A DNA stretch of 64,000 bases from Scleroderma bovista. Taxonomy: Eukaryota > Basidiomycota > Agaricomycetes > Boletales > Sclerodermataceae. Position 1 is the stretch's first letter. Every line of letters starts with the position of its first letter. A model generated the notes under the pieces. That model did not search any database and had not been told where the DNA came from. It was given only the letters and a program-made list of their open reading frames with translations. The stretch lies in contig JAYMGJ010000136.1 of the NCBI GenBank assembly GCA_037178675.1, positions 1-64,000 on the forward strand. Direction: 5' to 3'. Positions 1 through 13,879 of the stretch are shown here, one piece after another. Both the position numbers and the translations under genes were made by a program.

Positions 1-3000
1 CAATATATTAAGAACACTATTTGCAGGTTGGCTTGCGTGCCTGCATTTCTTCAGGATATTTGCAGTGATCCTGAAAGTCCCTATACTAGCACCACATGCG
101 CAGCAATTTGGATATACATGCAGTGAGGTATACATATCCGTTTCTCCGCGATGACAACATTTTATTGATTGTATATGGTCACATCGATACACGTTGCAAG
201 AGCAGGAGAGGCTTCATCAAGCCAAGTTAGCTTCCATTGCGCTAGCGTGAAGATATGTCACTGGAACAAGGTTCAAAGGTTGCAACTACGCATCTGATCA
301 ACGATGCTCGGGTGCTGGAGCCTAGCATTCCTTCATTGCCAATCTGTTGGCGTAACCTTGTACATCCGTCCCTGTTTTGTGTATGCGACCTGGGCTTTTC
401 CGGGTCACGATACACTCACGTAGTAGGCTTTACACCGCCCATACCTGTGCAGTACTACCACTGGGGTTCTTCTGGAGCCCGAAAACCTTTGGAGCCCCCC
501 CATCCATTACGTCCTCATCCCCCCCCCGTCCGTTGGAGTTCCCATAAGCATCAGAGTCAACGTTCTCATGGAAAAAAATATGGGTTCTCACGCATTTCAT
601 TTCCTTCCCCCTGTCTCTTTGGCTGTGACGGGAATTGCACCCGCTCGGAGTCCGTTGTTGTTGCCATATCCGACGTTGTTCTTTTCTCTCTTCTCCCCCC
701 TTTTTCGTATTGTTCCCGCTTGGAGATTGCGGTCTTGGTATCGGACTGAAGCCTGGCTTTGGACAATGATACTATTCCTTCCGCGTTGCTGATCTGGTCA
801 TTCGCGGGAAGCAGGCCGCGTGACGTGCGCGCCCACTGACAATGCCAGAGTAGGAAGTTGTCCCTCTCACGTCCTTTGTCCGTGCAATTCCCTCGCCTTT
901 TCCTGACGAGTCGAGATCCACCGGCGGCGACGATGATAGCCTAGCGGTTTCATACCCCAGTGAATGAAGATCTCCGTTCTACGCTCGCTGTCATGGCTTC
1001 TCCGTCCCATGTACTCTCCACCCCGGGAAACCAAGCTCGCCGAGAGGAACGTGGTGTTGGAAGAGTGCTGTAGCAAAAAAGTTCTTTCTCGATCAAGCGC
1101 CCGCTCGAGTTTGATTCGATCATATCAGAGGTCGTATGTAGATCACTCCGCCGAGTGGAGCAGTTCATCATCGCATTCATGGACGCTTCCCCCCTTCAAA
1201 TAACGTGCTTATCAACCGTCCGGCCGGTCATGGATCCTTATCGCTGGATTCATGCCAACCCGAAGCGCTTAAGCCGGGAAACTTATCGATCATTTCAAAG
1301 TCGGTTCTTATGGGCACTGGCCCCAGCCCGTACCGGTATGTAGTGAAGTGAAAAGGGAGGCTTCCGCATCGCAAAAGATTCTCCGCAGTCCCATCATAGT
1401 ACTACTATCTGCTGATATCATTCCATTATCTCTAGACGCCGAGTTGAGTTTATCGTATCTATCTGGATAAGTCTATACAGGGTACTACAGCCACGGACCC
1501 TTGATGCAAGACCTGCAGGCTTGACGTGATACATGCCTTCCGAGCAGTGGCTCAGCTCTGTCTTCGAAGGCGCAGTATGTCCAACGATACAGACCCGGAT
1601 CGCACGCCAGAGATGGATTACGGGGCACTGTTGAACCAGTCGCGATAGTACCGACCGACAGGCGTGTCCTGCGCTCCCACGAGTTTTCTCTTGTTGGATT
1701 CATAAAACCGTTATAAACTTCGAAGGTTGCCACGTGCGCCACACAGCACAAAAGGAGAGAACCGGGAGGGTACCGTCTTGCCTTTTGCACTGCACTGCGC
1801 AGCTAAGGCGTCGAGTTACTAGCAGTTTTTGGGATATGGAGGGCAAGTTTAATGTTCCGACTGGGTGGGAATCCGTACATGACCAGTGACTAGGTAAGTT
1901 GGAACTCCTGGAGTTGGCCCCAAATGCTATGCCACCTTCGGGTTAGACTTTCAATCATGAGGGGAGGGGGGCCCTTCCTTGATACGCTCAATTTCCGTGA
2001 CTCATTCAGTTGTTCGTTCGAAAAGGGCTCTCGAAGATTCGACAATTGAAACGTTACCGACTCATGTATTCATGGTGTGCTGCCGAACAAGGTTATAGAC
2101 CGCAGAAGCCTGCAAGAATAATTATAATTGTCCTATGATATGTCACTTGGCAACCACTTCAGTTGGTTGCAAGCTAGTCACCGCACCCGAGGACGGGGGT
2201 GTGTACCCCCCACACGCGTACGGGGGAGCCTGCACTAATGCTGTGCCACACGTCATTCATAGCTCGACAGCATCCTTGCTTGGAGAGACATCGCGCCGAA
2301 GAAACCAGCTAGTACAAGACGGAAGGCGACACCCCTCGCGGAGGGAAGACTTGTAACGGCGTGAAGACCCCCCCACCCGTCCTCGCCTTTTCAGGCATGT
2401 CCCCAAGGTTTTGAGTTCCAGTGGCAACTGGTCATCCGGTCGTTGGGACATGGCTAATGAATTGTGGGGTTATAGGAAGCGTAGCATGGCGAATATAGAG
2501 TCACTCGCGTCACGAGTGCCAGAGCCCAGGTCCTCGGAAATGCTCCAAGAGAGAAGAAGGGGTCCCCCATGACAAGTGATGTTGTTGAAAGGTTCGAGGG
2601 AATGATGATGGGTGAGCTGGCGTAACTGTAATACTGAAAGGGATTGCAATATATTGCTGTGGTCCGAAATGCGATGCTGTAGTAACATGGTGTATACGTC
2701 TTGTTCCCCACACTATGTCCTTTTCTATGGTGGTCGTGCGAGACGGAGCGCTGAAATGACTGGCAGCTGAGGCTTTCACCGTTCGTGCTTGGCCTTGAGT
2801 TCCTTCCGATATCTTAGAGTTTGGATGCGCGCGGACGTGTGTGCTCCCACGATGGTCAAACGTGCATCATATGTTTGCAGAGTCAAATCCAAATTTCGGG
2901 AGCGTGTGGACTCGCGGCAACAGACAAGAGTTACAGGAAACGACATAACATTCTCTCAAATGCGATAATGCAAGAGACGTCTATCTAGGCAAAACGAAAC

Positions 3001-3478
3001 GGGAAGAGCGTAAAGAAGCCCTATTCTATGAGTATATGCATGTATATACATGATGGTTGTGCTGATGCGTGACGTGGCAGACAGAGAGAGGTGAGATAAA
3101 TCGGGGAGCAAAATTCCAAAGTGGTGCGAGTGAACAGAGGGAGGGGTGTGTGCGATGAGACGGAATGAGTGTAGTATTGCGAAGAGGGGAAAAGAAATCG
3201 AATGTGTAGATAAATGGAAACGATCGTGACGTGCGCCCCATGCGTGGAGGGACGATGAAGGAGGCAATAACAAGAAGAAGAAAAAAGAAGTCCACCCGTG
3301 CGGCGGTGGAGAGGTGGGGTGATGTACAGGGAAGGATGCGATAGAAGACTGTCCCGTTTGGATACAACATGTTATATAGCTCTTATAGTCGATTATCGTG
3401 GCGAGGGGGGACGGCAACAGCGTGCATATCGGCGTCGACAACGGTTTTGAGCGGCGATACGGTCGTAAGGGACCGAGG
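1..3478. other. gene-poor left flank
   Basis: No convincing gene was found here. Open frames on both strands are short, start arbitrarily and show no recognisable motif or exon-intron pattern. The part from about 2950 to 3478 lies just downstream of the minus-strand Ecl1-like gene and is probably its 3' untranslated region. C-runs and pyrimidine-rich stretches occur around 500-700. Confidence 0.5.
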
Positions 3479-4587
3479 TCATGCAATACTAGTTGTTAGA
3501 CGGCCACGAGCAGAGTCCCAGCGCTTCGGAGCCATGAGGAGGATCGAGGAACCAGTGCTCGATACTGAGGAGGCGAGAGAGGGAGCACGCGCGCAGGGGG
3601 CGTCGTTGCGGGGCTTGACGGACTTCGTCCGGTATGCTGGGTGATATTGGGCGCGGGGGGCAATAATAATTTCAGGGCTCTCTGCGTCCTCATCCCAGTC
3701 CAATTCTACGGCGCGGGAGGAAGGGAATATGACGGGGGTGGGTGTATGCGTCTCTGTTGGGGTGGACGCGAGTTCGTACGTGCGTGGTAGGTTTTTCGCG
3801 CGAGGTTTGCGCTGAGCGACGGGAGGGGAAGGCGGCGAGAGGGTCGATTTTGCCTTCTCGGAGGATGAGCGCGAAGAGGGCTTCCTCGCGCGGGGAGGGG
3901 GGGAAGAGAAATAATCCTGAGGCTTTTCTACGAAGACTTCCCTCGCGACCACGGAGCGTTCGCCGTCCCGATGGACCCACGAACGAACAAGAGCACTGAT
4001 TCCAGTGCCGAAAGAGCTGTCCTCATCTGGAGTGACCACCATTGGCTCCGAGAGGAGGGACGTGAGGGACGTGCTGGCTTCGCTGATTGTGCCAGTTGTG
4101 TTAGTTTTTGCCTGAGAAAATGTTCGAGAACTAGTCCGGGAGTGGTGGGAGGGCCGGACTTGGGCAGGGGAAGAGACGCACAGTGTGGGGAGGGGGGTGG
4201 AGACAGCGGTGCGCTCGATGAGCTTTGGTGTGGGCTGTCGACGAGAGTGGGGGCGCGAAGGGCGTGCGTCGGACGGGGAGACGGGGGCTGGGGGGGAGCA
4301 GAGATGGTCTGCAAAGGGGAGCGCAGGTGCGCCTGCGGGTACATATGGGGGGATCGCCTTTGCCCAGCGGTGGATGCGATAGGCATCGGGAGGGGATTGG
4401 GGCGAGGCAAGCAGGCGCGATGAGGAGGCAGGCTGCGCGTATGACAAGCACTCGGGCGAGCAGTATGGGCCCGTGGTTGGCGACAAGCCGTCCTGTGAGA
4501 ACAAGGTCAGGTGAGAAGGGGGTGGAGACAAGGGGGACGTACGATTTTGCGTTCGCAGGACAAGCACCAGTCGACGTCGATGTCCAT
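3479..4587 (-). CDS. ecl1: Ecl1-like zinc-binding life-span regulatory factor
   Basis: Two exons, 4587-4543 and 4492-3479, separated by a 50-nt GT-AG intron, give about 352 aa. Exon 1 encodes MDIDVDWCLSCERKI. Exon 2 opens with DGLSPTTGPYCSPECLSYA. Together they form the C-x2-C ... C-x3-C zinc-binding signature of fungal Ecl1-family proteins, which in fission yeast extend chronological life span and respond to nutrient stress. The rest is a long, low-complexity Pro/Ser/Arg-rich tail with one acidic patch (LDWDEDAESPE), much longer than in the roughly 80-aa yeast members but usual for basidiomycetes. The start is fixed by the cysteine-bearing first exon: the longer unspliced frame through 4678 would lose CxxC. 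Nuclear function is inferred from the family. The extent of the disordered tail is less certain than the N-terminus. Confidence 0.82.
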
Positions 4588-7500
4588 GGCGGGCGGGCGA
4601 GGGTGAGTAGTTGCGAGGAGAGCGAGTCGCCACCGAAATGTTTCGAGGGCGTCCTTGAACGATTTGTGGTCGACGCACTCGGGTTCTTAATATACTTATG
4701 GCCCTGCCGCTTTAGGGAGCACAGATCTGAGATCGCCTGCTGCTTCGCTTGTATTTCTCGTTTATTTAATTTTGACTCTGCCTTTAATTATCGGCTCGCT
4801 CTTTTATTTATTTATTTTCTCACCACAAAGTTTTGACTGCGTATGAGTCGCGCTATCCCCTTTTAGAGCGTGTCCGATAAGGTCTCCCTGGTGTCGTGCT
4901 AGTGTGCCAGCGACTGTTGAGCGGGCGCCGGTGAGAACGTCGGGCTCGGAGCAGCTCTATCGCCCGTGCGACCGTGCAGAGAGAATGCTGATCCCCTCGC
5001 TCGCCCTCACAACAGAAGGACAACAACAGGAGACAACAACCAGAAGGATGTGCCGAAAGGGATATGCCATCACAGGAACAGCAGCCAAACACACACAAAC
5101 ATCACCCGGCACCGCTTTTGCAGCATCGCGACATCTCAGCACCCTTGGATTTGGGATTCACCAGGAACCCAGGATTGCTCGACCCAGAATCCTCGCTGGA
5201 ACCTTGTTTTCTCGTCTCCTCGTCTCCCCAAGTCGTTTACTTCTCACACGGCCCCCGCTGAGTTGTGTCGCTTGTCTGCAGTAACCGACGTCCCCATATT
5301 GCTTTAACAGGAAGCTGCTTCCTCATTGCCCTACAGTACCTTCCAAACATGGACACCTTCGGGAGTCGGTGCTGTCCCCCGCCGCCACCGACAGCTCAAC
5401 TCCACCAGCCCTCCCAATCCCTGTATGTGCGTGATCGTTCCTGGGCGGGTGCGCGGAGGCGTCTGGCCACAGCCCACTCCGCGACCACCACTTGTATTTG
5501 CTAATGCACTGAACATATGGCTTTATTCCAAGTCATGGAGGGGAAAAAAGATAGACGCCACCATCAAACTTCATGTTCCTTGCCAAGGAGAATATCGCAT
5601 CAGCTCGGTGTATATAGCCAAATCCGTATCAACCTTGCCTGGAATCCACTGCACCCGATTCTGTCCTGTTATTCTGAGAGTCGTAACGAGTGCCTTGGGA
5701 GTGATGTGGTCAGAAGAGAGACATATGTCATGTTTCATGTTGGAGCGTGCTGGTTTCCAATTTTCGCAACAGCGATCGGTGCCAACAGAGTTGAAACAGC
5801 GATATGCGTCGTTGACAGTTTCTGTACATCCTCTCCACATTCAAATCTAAATTCGGGTCACGGGTCGTGGAGGATTGATAATCCTCTCGCTTCAACGTTC
5901 AGCATTGGTCTCTGTACCTAGTATGGCTGACAATAGCGCCGACCGCATCGGACAAGGTGACGATATGATCTACAATAGGTGCCATCCCTCTCTCCCATTG
6001 CGGTGCTAGGCTGAATTTCAGACTAGTGCTAGGGTAAATGCGCGATTGCTGCCGCTCGTACGATGGCACTGCCACGCACCAGCCCTTGTAAGCTTGTTCC
6101 AGAATTCTCCATATCAAACTCGTCGTCCTCGGACGAGTCGGCCGCTGCAGGTTCATCCTGTATTCAAAATTGTCGCCTCGTGGTGGCTGGGCGCTTCTCC
6201 AAGCGCGACATATTATCGCCTCAAAAATTCTTGCCAAGGTCGCACGTCCGCCGCGATCATTGATCCCGGTTTACAGCTTCTCTTCGACCTTTCTCCATGG
6301 GTCAATTGAAGGGCAGTCACTTGCGTGAGATCGCCGTGGGTCATTGAATAAACCACATGTGTAGCTGCGTACATATCAAGGTGGGCAGTCGATGGGGAGG
6401 CTGGCACTATGACACCTCGCAATCAAGCCACCCCTCTTCAATTAAACATGTATCTGCTTGGCATCATATCAATCACCCACACTCTCCACCCACACTCTCC
6501 ACTAACGTCAAGGAACGCTGGTGCCGGCTGCTGTTGATTTTTACTCGCAGCATGGATGATCGACATCGCTGATAGTGAGCGTGTCATATTTCGACACATT
6601 CCATCACAATTATCATCATTGATCAGTGACAGACAGGTCAGTATACTGCTGTTCAAACATCTGCTTGTTGGGATTTCAAAGCGCCTTACTCACGAGGTGC
6701 ATCTCAATTCGTAAGTGTGATTCGGGGGTGGTGCGTTAATAGTTCTTCTAGCTCCCAAGTATCCAATTCCTTGGTTTTGATCTTCCTTCCTCATCTTCCT
6801 GCTGCACACGATGGCGCTAACGGGTATGTCAACTAAATGTTTTTGGGGTTCCTCGGATAAACAGATTTCAAAGAGTGATGGATCCCAGAATACTTCCACC
6901 CCCCTCCCTGGTGAGTCCCACTGATCTAATACTTTCCAAAACCATCGAGCCATCTTGGAACCATGATCCGATTCTTGGAGTGAACAGCTGTATGCTAATA
7001 AAAATCCGTACCCTGATTGATACCCACATCCTTGTCTTCTCAGCCAACACGGCCCGCACTCCAGTTCGTACAGCGTACCACATGTGTCACATCACTTCGC
7101 CTTTCGGCATCAGCCCTCGCTATCTCCGTTTCTCACCCTCCAGCACCTTCGGATGCTTCGAGAACCACACTCCAGGAAACTGCACAGCTCTCTAATACTG
7201 AACGCTCACTCACAGCAAGCAGCAGCGCGCACCGCGTGCGCCACATCCACGATGGGATTTCCTGTGCGAGACCGTATTAGCCGATCAGGTATTGAATCAA
7301 GGGTCAAAGTAGAAATTAGGGTGAAAAGAATAGAAACTCGCTAAACATTCATGAACCTGCATGGGCCTGCAGGATCGTTGAGGATGACGAGTATGTAAAT
7401 GTTGATCGCAAAGTCGACAACATCCATCGACCTTCCAAATTCGACAGACAATGGAGTCGCGGAACGTTCTCTCTCAGTCACCATTACATCATACTGACAT

Positions 7501-8566
7501 GGTACAATGCGATCTCGCAGTCTCGCGTACCATATCAGGGGAACAATGGGCTTAAGAGTCCCCAACGCTGTGAGCGCCAGCGGCAGGGGGTTCGTACTAA
7601 TGAAGTTATCCCGTCGTAAAACGTCGCGCCAACAATTTTACGACGGAATACAAAGGTGACGAGATGAGAAGTGAGTCAAATAAGGCTGGCGGCACTAAGC
7701 GAGTCAGGTGAAACGCATGGGGAAAGAATTCTGCTGAATACAGAAGGGCAACCTTGACAGGAAACGCCGTCGTCCTAGTCAAAGGCAGTCATCCATAGGG
7801 GAAAGGTTATTTATGACAAAGACGGGGCACACAAGTGTGTGCTAGTCTGTGACTCGCTACGCATGGCCTCACTTCCTGGTCATCCCCGTGAACCCCTGAG
7901 TCGCAAAAGATGACACTAGTTGGACTACTAAGGCCGAGACAGCGCAAGGTCAGCGACTGCGATCACCTTCCTCATCTCCGTGACACAGCGGTCGCAATGT
8001 CCACAGCCATACGTCTGACCAATCCAGCTATCGAACCATATAAAAAAAATGATGGGCAAGGAAAAAGAAAATCTGTTCCAGGTGCGAAGACTTGGGGGGG
8101 GACGGAGATGGGAACAGTGATACCACTGGCACGCCTTCGACGCTCACATTTGGGCGAATGAACGGAACATTGGGACAATCGGAAGGGTTTATCAAATATC
8201 CATCACATCCATTGCGCGCAGAAACCGTTCCCCGTGAAATGGGCTATGAGAGTGCCCATCTAGGGACGCGCAACAAGATAAATAAGGATCCTTTGTTTGG
8301 GAAGAAAGATTCCTCAAACAGATGGAGTATGATGGAAATGGACCATCATGAGAAAACACAAAAGGCACGCGGGAGCAGGCGTCTTCGTGCCAGCAAACGG
8401 GGCTGCACCCCTGGGCTTCCCTAAATTTCCTCCATGCATGAAGCCCGCGGAGCTCTCGGTGCAGCACGGGAAATGCTCCGGGGAAAAGGCTCGCGGTACG
8501 TGGATACCCAGAAGCATCAATGCCAAGTGGCGCGAAAACAGTTAATCCGAGATCACATTCTCGTAG
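4588..8566. other. intergenic region, possible gene remnants
   Basis: About 4 kb without a supportable gene. Two stretches look faintly coding. The minus strand at 6030-6160 can be read as an acidic segment (DEPAAADSSEDDEFDMENSG) preceded by a splice-like ATACAG. The plus strand at 7041-7280 has an 80-codon frame preceded by a CTTCTCAG acceptor-like site. Neither has a recognisable domain or joins to other exons. The SET gene to the right may have its 3' end inside this region. Confidence 0.4.
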
Positions 8567-11500
8567 TCAATCCACTGACTCGGATCCTACGACCGCCGGG
8601 GGAGAGAACAATGGCGCCACAAAATGACTCCGCATCAATGATGCAAAGAGTCGCAATATTGAACTCCCAAAAGCGATCCACTCACAAATACCAGTGAAAC
8701 CAAAACAGGAAAAACGGAAAAATACAGGAAGTGATACAAAGGACAGGGGGTCACTCACATCAAGGATATCACCCAGCTCTGCAGCACTAGTTGCAGCGCC
8801 GTACTGCCCCCTCTTGGCAGTAAATGGGCGACATCGTTCACGACACAAAAAGACCACCACACGGGCAAGGCCAAGTGCTAAATGATGATCTTCGGCCACC
8901 CCAAGGCCGCGCTCGTCGCGTTCTCCCGAGTTTTTTTCGTACCAGTCGGTTCGCCGCCGGGTTGAGCCACACATCTCCTCGGGGACTTCCATCGTATTGG
9001 CACCTTGCACTGGAGTGGTGTTACTTGATCCATCAAAACGTGGATCATCGCACTCAGGGGACGACGACGACGAGTCTTCATACATGCCGAGCAGGTCGCT
9101 TAACCCCCGGGCACGTTTATTTGGCCGTTCTTCTTCCTCGCATGGACTGCTCCGTCCATTCCTCGAGCCACTTCCCCTCAACGAGTCAGATCGGGAACCT
9201 GACCTTTGTTCCAATGATAACACTGGTTTCGGTGATGCTTCTCCGGAGTAAGTCGGTGTTTCAAGGATATGGGTCAACGAAGATACCGCTTGTGAAATAA
9301 CATGCGGTGAAGAGCGTACGTTTGGTATACCAAAGTCTCTGGGCCTAGTCCGTTCTATGATCGGGGTCCGTGTGCTCGTGACTATTTCCGTGGCAATAGC
9401 TGTATTGGAAGACGACCGTGCTGGTGGGCTTCCGGCTGACGTGGCGATCGTACATGTCAAAGGTTTCATTGCCTGTGAGAATGGCTTTGCCCTATCTTCG
9501 TCTTTCCGATCACTAACATCCCGTGAGAATCCGACAGAGGCGGCATGATCATAGGGAGGTTGACAGGAAATCGACAAGTCTGCACAAAGAAAGGTATTGG
9601 ATGGCAAACTGTGGTGGCCATCGTTCTCATCGTCTTCATCTTCGTCGTTAACTTCTTCGTCCATATCTCCGTATTTACTGCGCAGGGATTCGATATACCT
9701 CTGCACCTTGACAAGCCGATGTTTAAGTTCTGTTATGTCAGGTGAATCACCACCACCCTCATTCTCAACCCTTTCCAGCAGGGCCAGGAAATCAGGAGTA
9801 AGGATCGACAGACTGGAAAACACGGCAGCTAGAGCACAGAAAAGCCAAAGGTGATGAGATATTTTCCCATCCGCGTTCACGAGAAGTGTCCTCTGTAGCT
9901 CCTCATCGCAACCAGGAATTTTGGAGGTGTCCTGTCGCGAGGTTTCCAGGTTGCAGACGAGCCCCTCGTCACGTTCATCCCAGGCAGCTTCCGCACACCA
10001 AACACGTGCGATGCGAGAAAAAATGCAGATAAAGCGTCCCACGACATCAGCGTCTTTCCGATGCGTCTTGACAAGATCTTCGTGTGCTGCGGCGCTAGTC
10101 CACTGTACTGGCGCTTCGCCGTCGCTAACAACAGTCGATGTCGAGAGTGGGAGAGCATCGTTAGTGATGCCGTCATCATCATTGTGCGTGCCTGGTTCTG
10201 TGCTGTCATGGCTCCCCCAACGAGTGCCGCCAATATATACGCCACCCTCGTCTCCACCAATCTTGTGCCTGGTACAATGACTCTCAGAACCGACCCTACA
10301 TCTGGCGGCAGGGTGGTGGGTGGCGCCCATTGTTAATTCTGGTTTTGTCGCACGTAATACTGTCCTAGCTGCAGATGACAGTGGCTGAGATACCATCTTG
10401 ATGGTATCGAACTCATTTTCTGGAAGCATGAAGCCATATCGTGTGAGAAGCGCCGCATTAGACAAAGAACCATACGTATTGAACACCTCGCTATGCGGAG
10501 GTACTGGTCGAACCGTGCGCATCTCGAGATGGTCGACTTCATCCCTTCTGAAGGCATCTGGATCCTTTTGTGATAAAACAGACGTGCTGGAAGCCACCTG
10601 GTTTTCTCCTTCGCGGTCGTGTTCGCACTCCGCGAGAGAACCACATTCTACGCAAACATCGTAGTCGCTCTGTGAGTCGATGATCAATGCAAAGTAAAGA
10701 TAGCTGCAACAACACGGCACTGATAAGAAAATTCGGCAATAGCTGTCATGTCCAGAAGTCACAACGGTGACTCTAGCTCAGAAAGAAAGCTTCTTGCAAT
10801 TTTTATCCCCCGATTCAAAAATACATAGCATATACAGGAAAGAGGAGAACTTACCTCCATATGTAAGTGGTGTTCATTGACATGATTGAACCTAGAAGTT
10901 TTTCGGTGGCGAGGTATCAGCATATACATATTCAAATCAGAAAGCACTTAAGCAGCACAGCAAGGAGAAGCGAGACAGCCGTCCATCACATATCCAGGGG
11001 TACAAGGGTGTGTGAAGGTGTTATATAAAAAGACGAGGATGGGGGTAGCCCTACCTGCACCGTCGAACATTATCTTCACATCGAGAGGCAGGTACTAAAC
11101 ACGGAAGATAAACCCAAGGATGCAACGTATGCGAAAAGTGTCCCTCTCCCAGGATGTTCATAGCGGGAGAGGTTTCAACAAGAATAGAAGTTGTGAATGC
11201 ATGCCCGGCGGCCAGGGTAACGTCATAGGCCGTTCAATCTACAAGGCAGCTAGCCCTTCTAAGGGAATAGAAGACGCTACCGCCGGAAAGAAAATTGACA
11301 AGAAACGTAAGAGCAAGCAAACTCTGGACGACAATCGGGGCTGACGATGACCAGGAAAAGTATAGGAGAGCCGTACAGAGAGCGACTTACGCATCAGCAA
11401 TTGGAACCATAGACAACCCGTGGTACGCATCAACCCAGAATGCACGGGACGACACGAGGGAGTAGGCGTGGCAAAATCCCGAAAGCGAGATTTCTTTGAA

Positions 11501-13591
11501 TCCTGGATTCACCGTCACGGAACCCTTGCCAGACGCGTCTTCTGGGCCACCGTTTGCCGATTGAGTTCGTCTCAGGATGCTCACTCGGCGCAACGTGGGT
11601 TCCACGAAGTCCGTATAGTACTGGGATATCACCGCCTGCAAGTAGGTTACACATTAGTGGCAAGCACTTCGCGTACGAATATGCGATGACAAGGTTCAAA
11701 AAGCATTGATTCCAACCCCCAAGATCCGCCGTTGACGCTCGGGAATCTATGGAATTCCATTGATTGGTAGAACTAGATGATGTTCGAACCAGTCATCTCA
11801 CAAAGACATCAAAGACCTCGGAGATATGATGGAACATCATGTGGTCCACACGATCAACGGAAAGCAAGAAACCCGGTTGGAAAGCTTGCCGTTTAGGCAA
11901 CAGACCAAAGCAGCGAGACAAGTAACCACGTCAATGGCGTGTCGGCTGCTTGAAACCATTACATAACCATGAGGTGAGCGCAGCATGAATAAGGGGAGGA
12001 AGCCATAGCTCTAGTTATGCGAGCCATGGATATGATGTATTCCACCACATTTTTCGAGATGAAATCGACCGAACAACGCGAGGTAGTGCGACCGAAGTCA
12101 ATGTGCCGGGGATTTCCGTACCACAATGGCACAAAGCCGATAAACCTACGCATTTTTTGCCAACCGCGTGTTTCGCTACCACCCAGGGGTCTGGGAGAAT
12201 GTGACCGATGTGAGAGCAACACATCAATCAATCACAGAACGTGGCCAACTCTGCACGCCATAAGCTGCGGGTAAAAGCGAGGGTGGTGGTAATATGAACC
12301 CCCCCGAACCATCGATCCACAGCATACATTCGATAAGATGGTCGTGTATATCGGCACCTGCCGAGCACGTAGTAGAACATTCGTGGAGTCCACATATTGT
12401 TCCGTGGAATGACAGTCAAGAAAACAACTAAACAAGGAAACTGCCAACAGAACCTCAATAACTTAGGGGGGTGGATGCATAGCATAGAAGAAGAGCCGTC
12501 AAATGACCGACTTACCAACAAGCCACGTAACTCTTGCTCAGCCTCCGTGGCCTCAAGCCATGCCTTCGCATTTCTGCCATCATGCATTCGTGCACAATGC
12601 GAACAGGTAGAGCTTATCGAAATATCGCATGTATCGCTGTCTTCATGATCCCCTATCATCGGACATGTATCCAGGCGAACGCAACGCTCCAAATTCGCTA
12701 TAGGGGCACCCCAGAGTGTGGCGATGTCGACGGTTTTATCGGGCAAGCTCTGGAGGTAACCAAACCACCGTGATTCAGAACCTCGTAGCCTAGATTGACC
12801 CAGTATATAATACCGGTGGGAACGGAAAATCCATGAGTAACGGTAATAAACGGACCACGTGTGAGGTCAAACGGATCGAGTTAATGAATAAAAGCCCAGA
12901 TTTTTGCAAAAGGCATCAGTCCGAGAACAGAGATTTCAGCGGTCACACAACGCAATGTTGAGTGCAGGTTCGCGAATTCGCATGGACACATGGAAGACGT
13001 GTAATCATAATCGGGATTTTCATGGATCGTGGAAGATGGACGGTAGAGGGTAGAAAAGGAGAAATTAATGGGTCATAGAAACCGGCCCAAGTGGGTGAAG
13101 GAACCGTGGCCAAAAGCAAGAGCAGGTTTTAACCGGAGAAAATGCGGGCGCGGATATCAGCATTGCCAGGGAAACGGGCGTTGTAAAAAGAGTACATACA
13201 ATTCGCCGTACAGTGCCAGAGCAAGGGCGAGATGAGCGCCGTGACCATAAGGAATCGGAGCTATTTGCAGAGAAATGAAGCAAGATTTTGTGGATAACAC
13301 GGCGGTCTTTGGAATATGCACCACTAGATCAAGTTGTCAGCGAAAGTCGATCGCGTCCCAACAACGAACAGTTGACCTACATGTACACGGAGAGTCAATA
13401 TGCTCATGGCGTGAGCGGACTCTGATACAGCGCTCATAAGACGTTCTCCTGGGTATATTTTCTTCCACATCGAAGAGCGGACCGCTGGAAGGACCCAACA
13501 TGTCGTGCTCTACAACCTCGATCCGAGGATCGATCACAATGCTGTTGGCAGAGCACCACGCCAATAGAGAGGCAATCCTATTACTTGACAT
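8567..13591 (-). CDS. SET-domain lysine methyltransferase (SETD6/Rkm type)
   Basis: Exons reconstructed: 13591-13381, 13323-13200, 12789-12516, 11635-11391, 10891-10855 and 10669 onward, all phase-consistent. The N-terminus reads MSSNRIASLLAWCSANSI. Split-SET landmarks follow in order: HIPKTAVLSTKSC, HGAHLALALALYGELLRG, SRWFGYLQSLP, RAFWVDAYHGLSMVPIADA, FNHVNEHHLHME (the NH motif), then SDYDVCVECGS and EVFNTYGSLSNAALLTRYGF (catalytic Tyr). This is the non-histone SET class (SETD6, ribosomal-lysine Rkm enzymes) using S-adenosylmethionine. The last frame continues through acidic and Ser-rich stretches. Either it reads to the stop at 8567 (about 997 aa) or it splices at a GTGAGT after codon GDILD near 8759, so the 3' end is uncertain. 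Introns 2-5 are 410, 880, 499 and 185 nt, against 50-60 nt in neighbours. Confidence 0.8.
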
Positions 13592-13879
13592 TGATTGGCC
13601 TCGTCAAGGGTTGTGAGAGAATGGTTGGCTGGCTGGTAATTCCATCAGCCGTCTGAGAAGATCCTGCAGATGACTGAGTTCAAGTTGGTTAGTAACCAGG
13701 AATGGCAACAGCTTTGTGGCGTCTCAAGTTTACCCGAGTGGTAAGATAACTACAAACATGGACTTAGCAGTGGTGAGAGTATTTGCCCTCGATTCAAGCA
13801 CCGAGGACATTCAACAGGTATTCATATCATTACCGAGCAAGAACTGCCATGTCCCAATAAAAGGTACGAGAAGGTGAGC

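Noticed and set aside
255..749. 164-codon plus-strand frame
   Set aside because: Random-looking composition with many Pro and Arg from C-rich DNA, no domain, no splicing context.
2956..3486. 176-codon minus-strand open frame
   Set aside because: It lies directly downstream of the Ecl1-like stop, is composed of simple Pro/Ser/Phe/His-rich sequence and has no homologous feel; it is most likely 3' UTR.
4225..4836. 203-codon plus-strand open frame opposite the Ecl1 gene
   Set aside because: It is the shadow of GC-rich coding sequence on the other strand, and lacks any motif.
12228..12746. 172-codon minus frame as an independent gene
   Set aside because: Its first 77 or so codons are exon 3 of the SET gene; beyond the GTAAGT at 12515 it reads into the intron.
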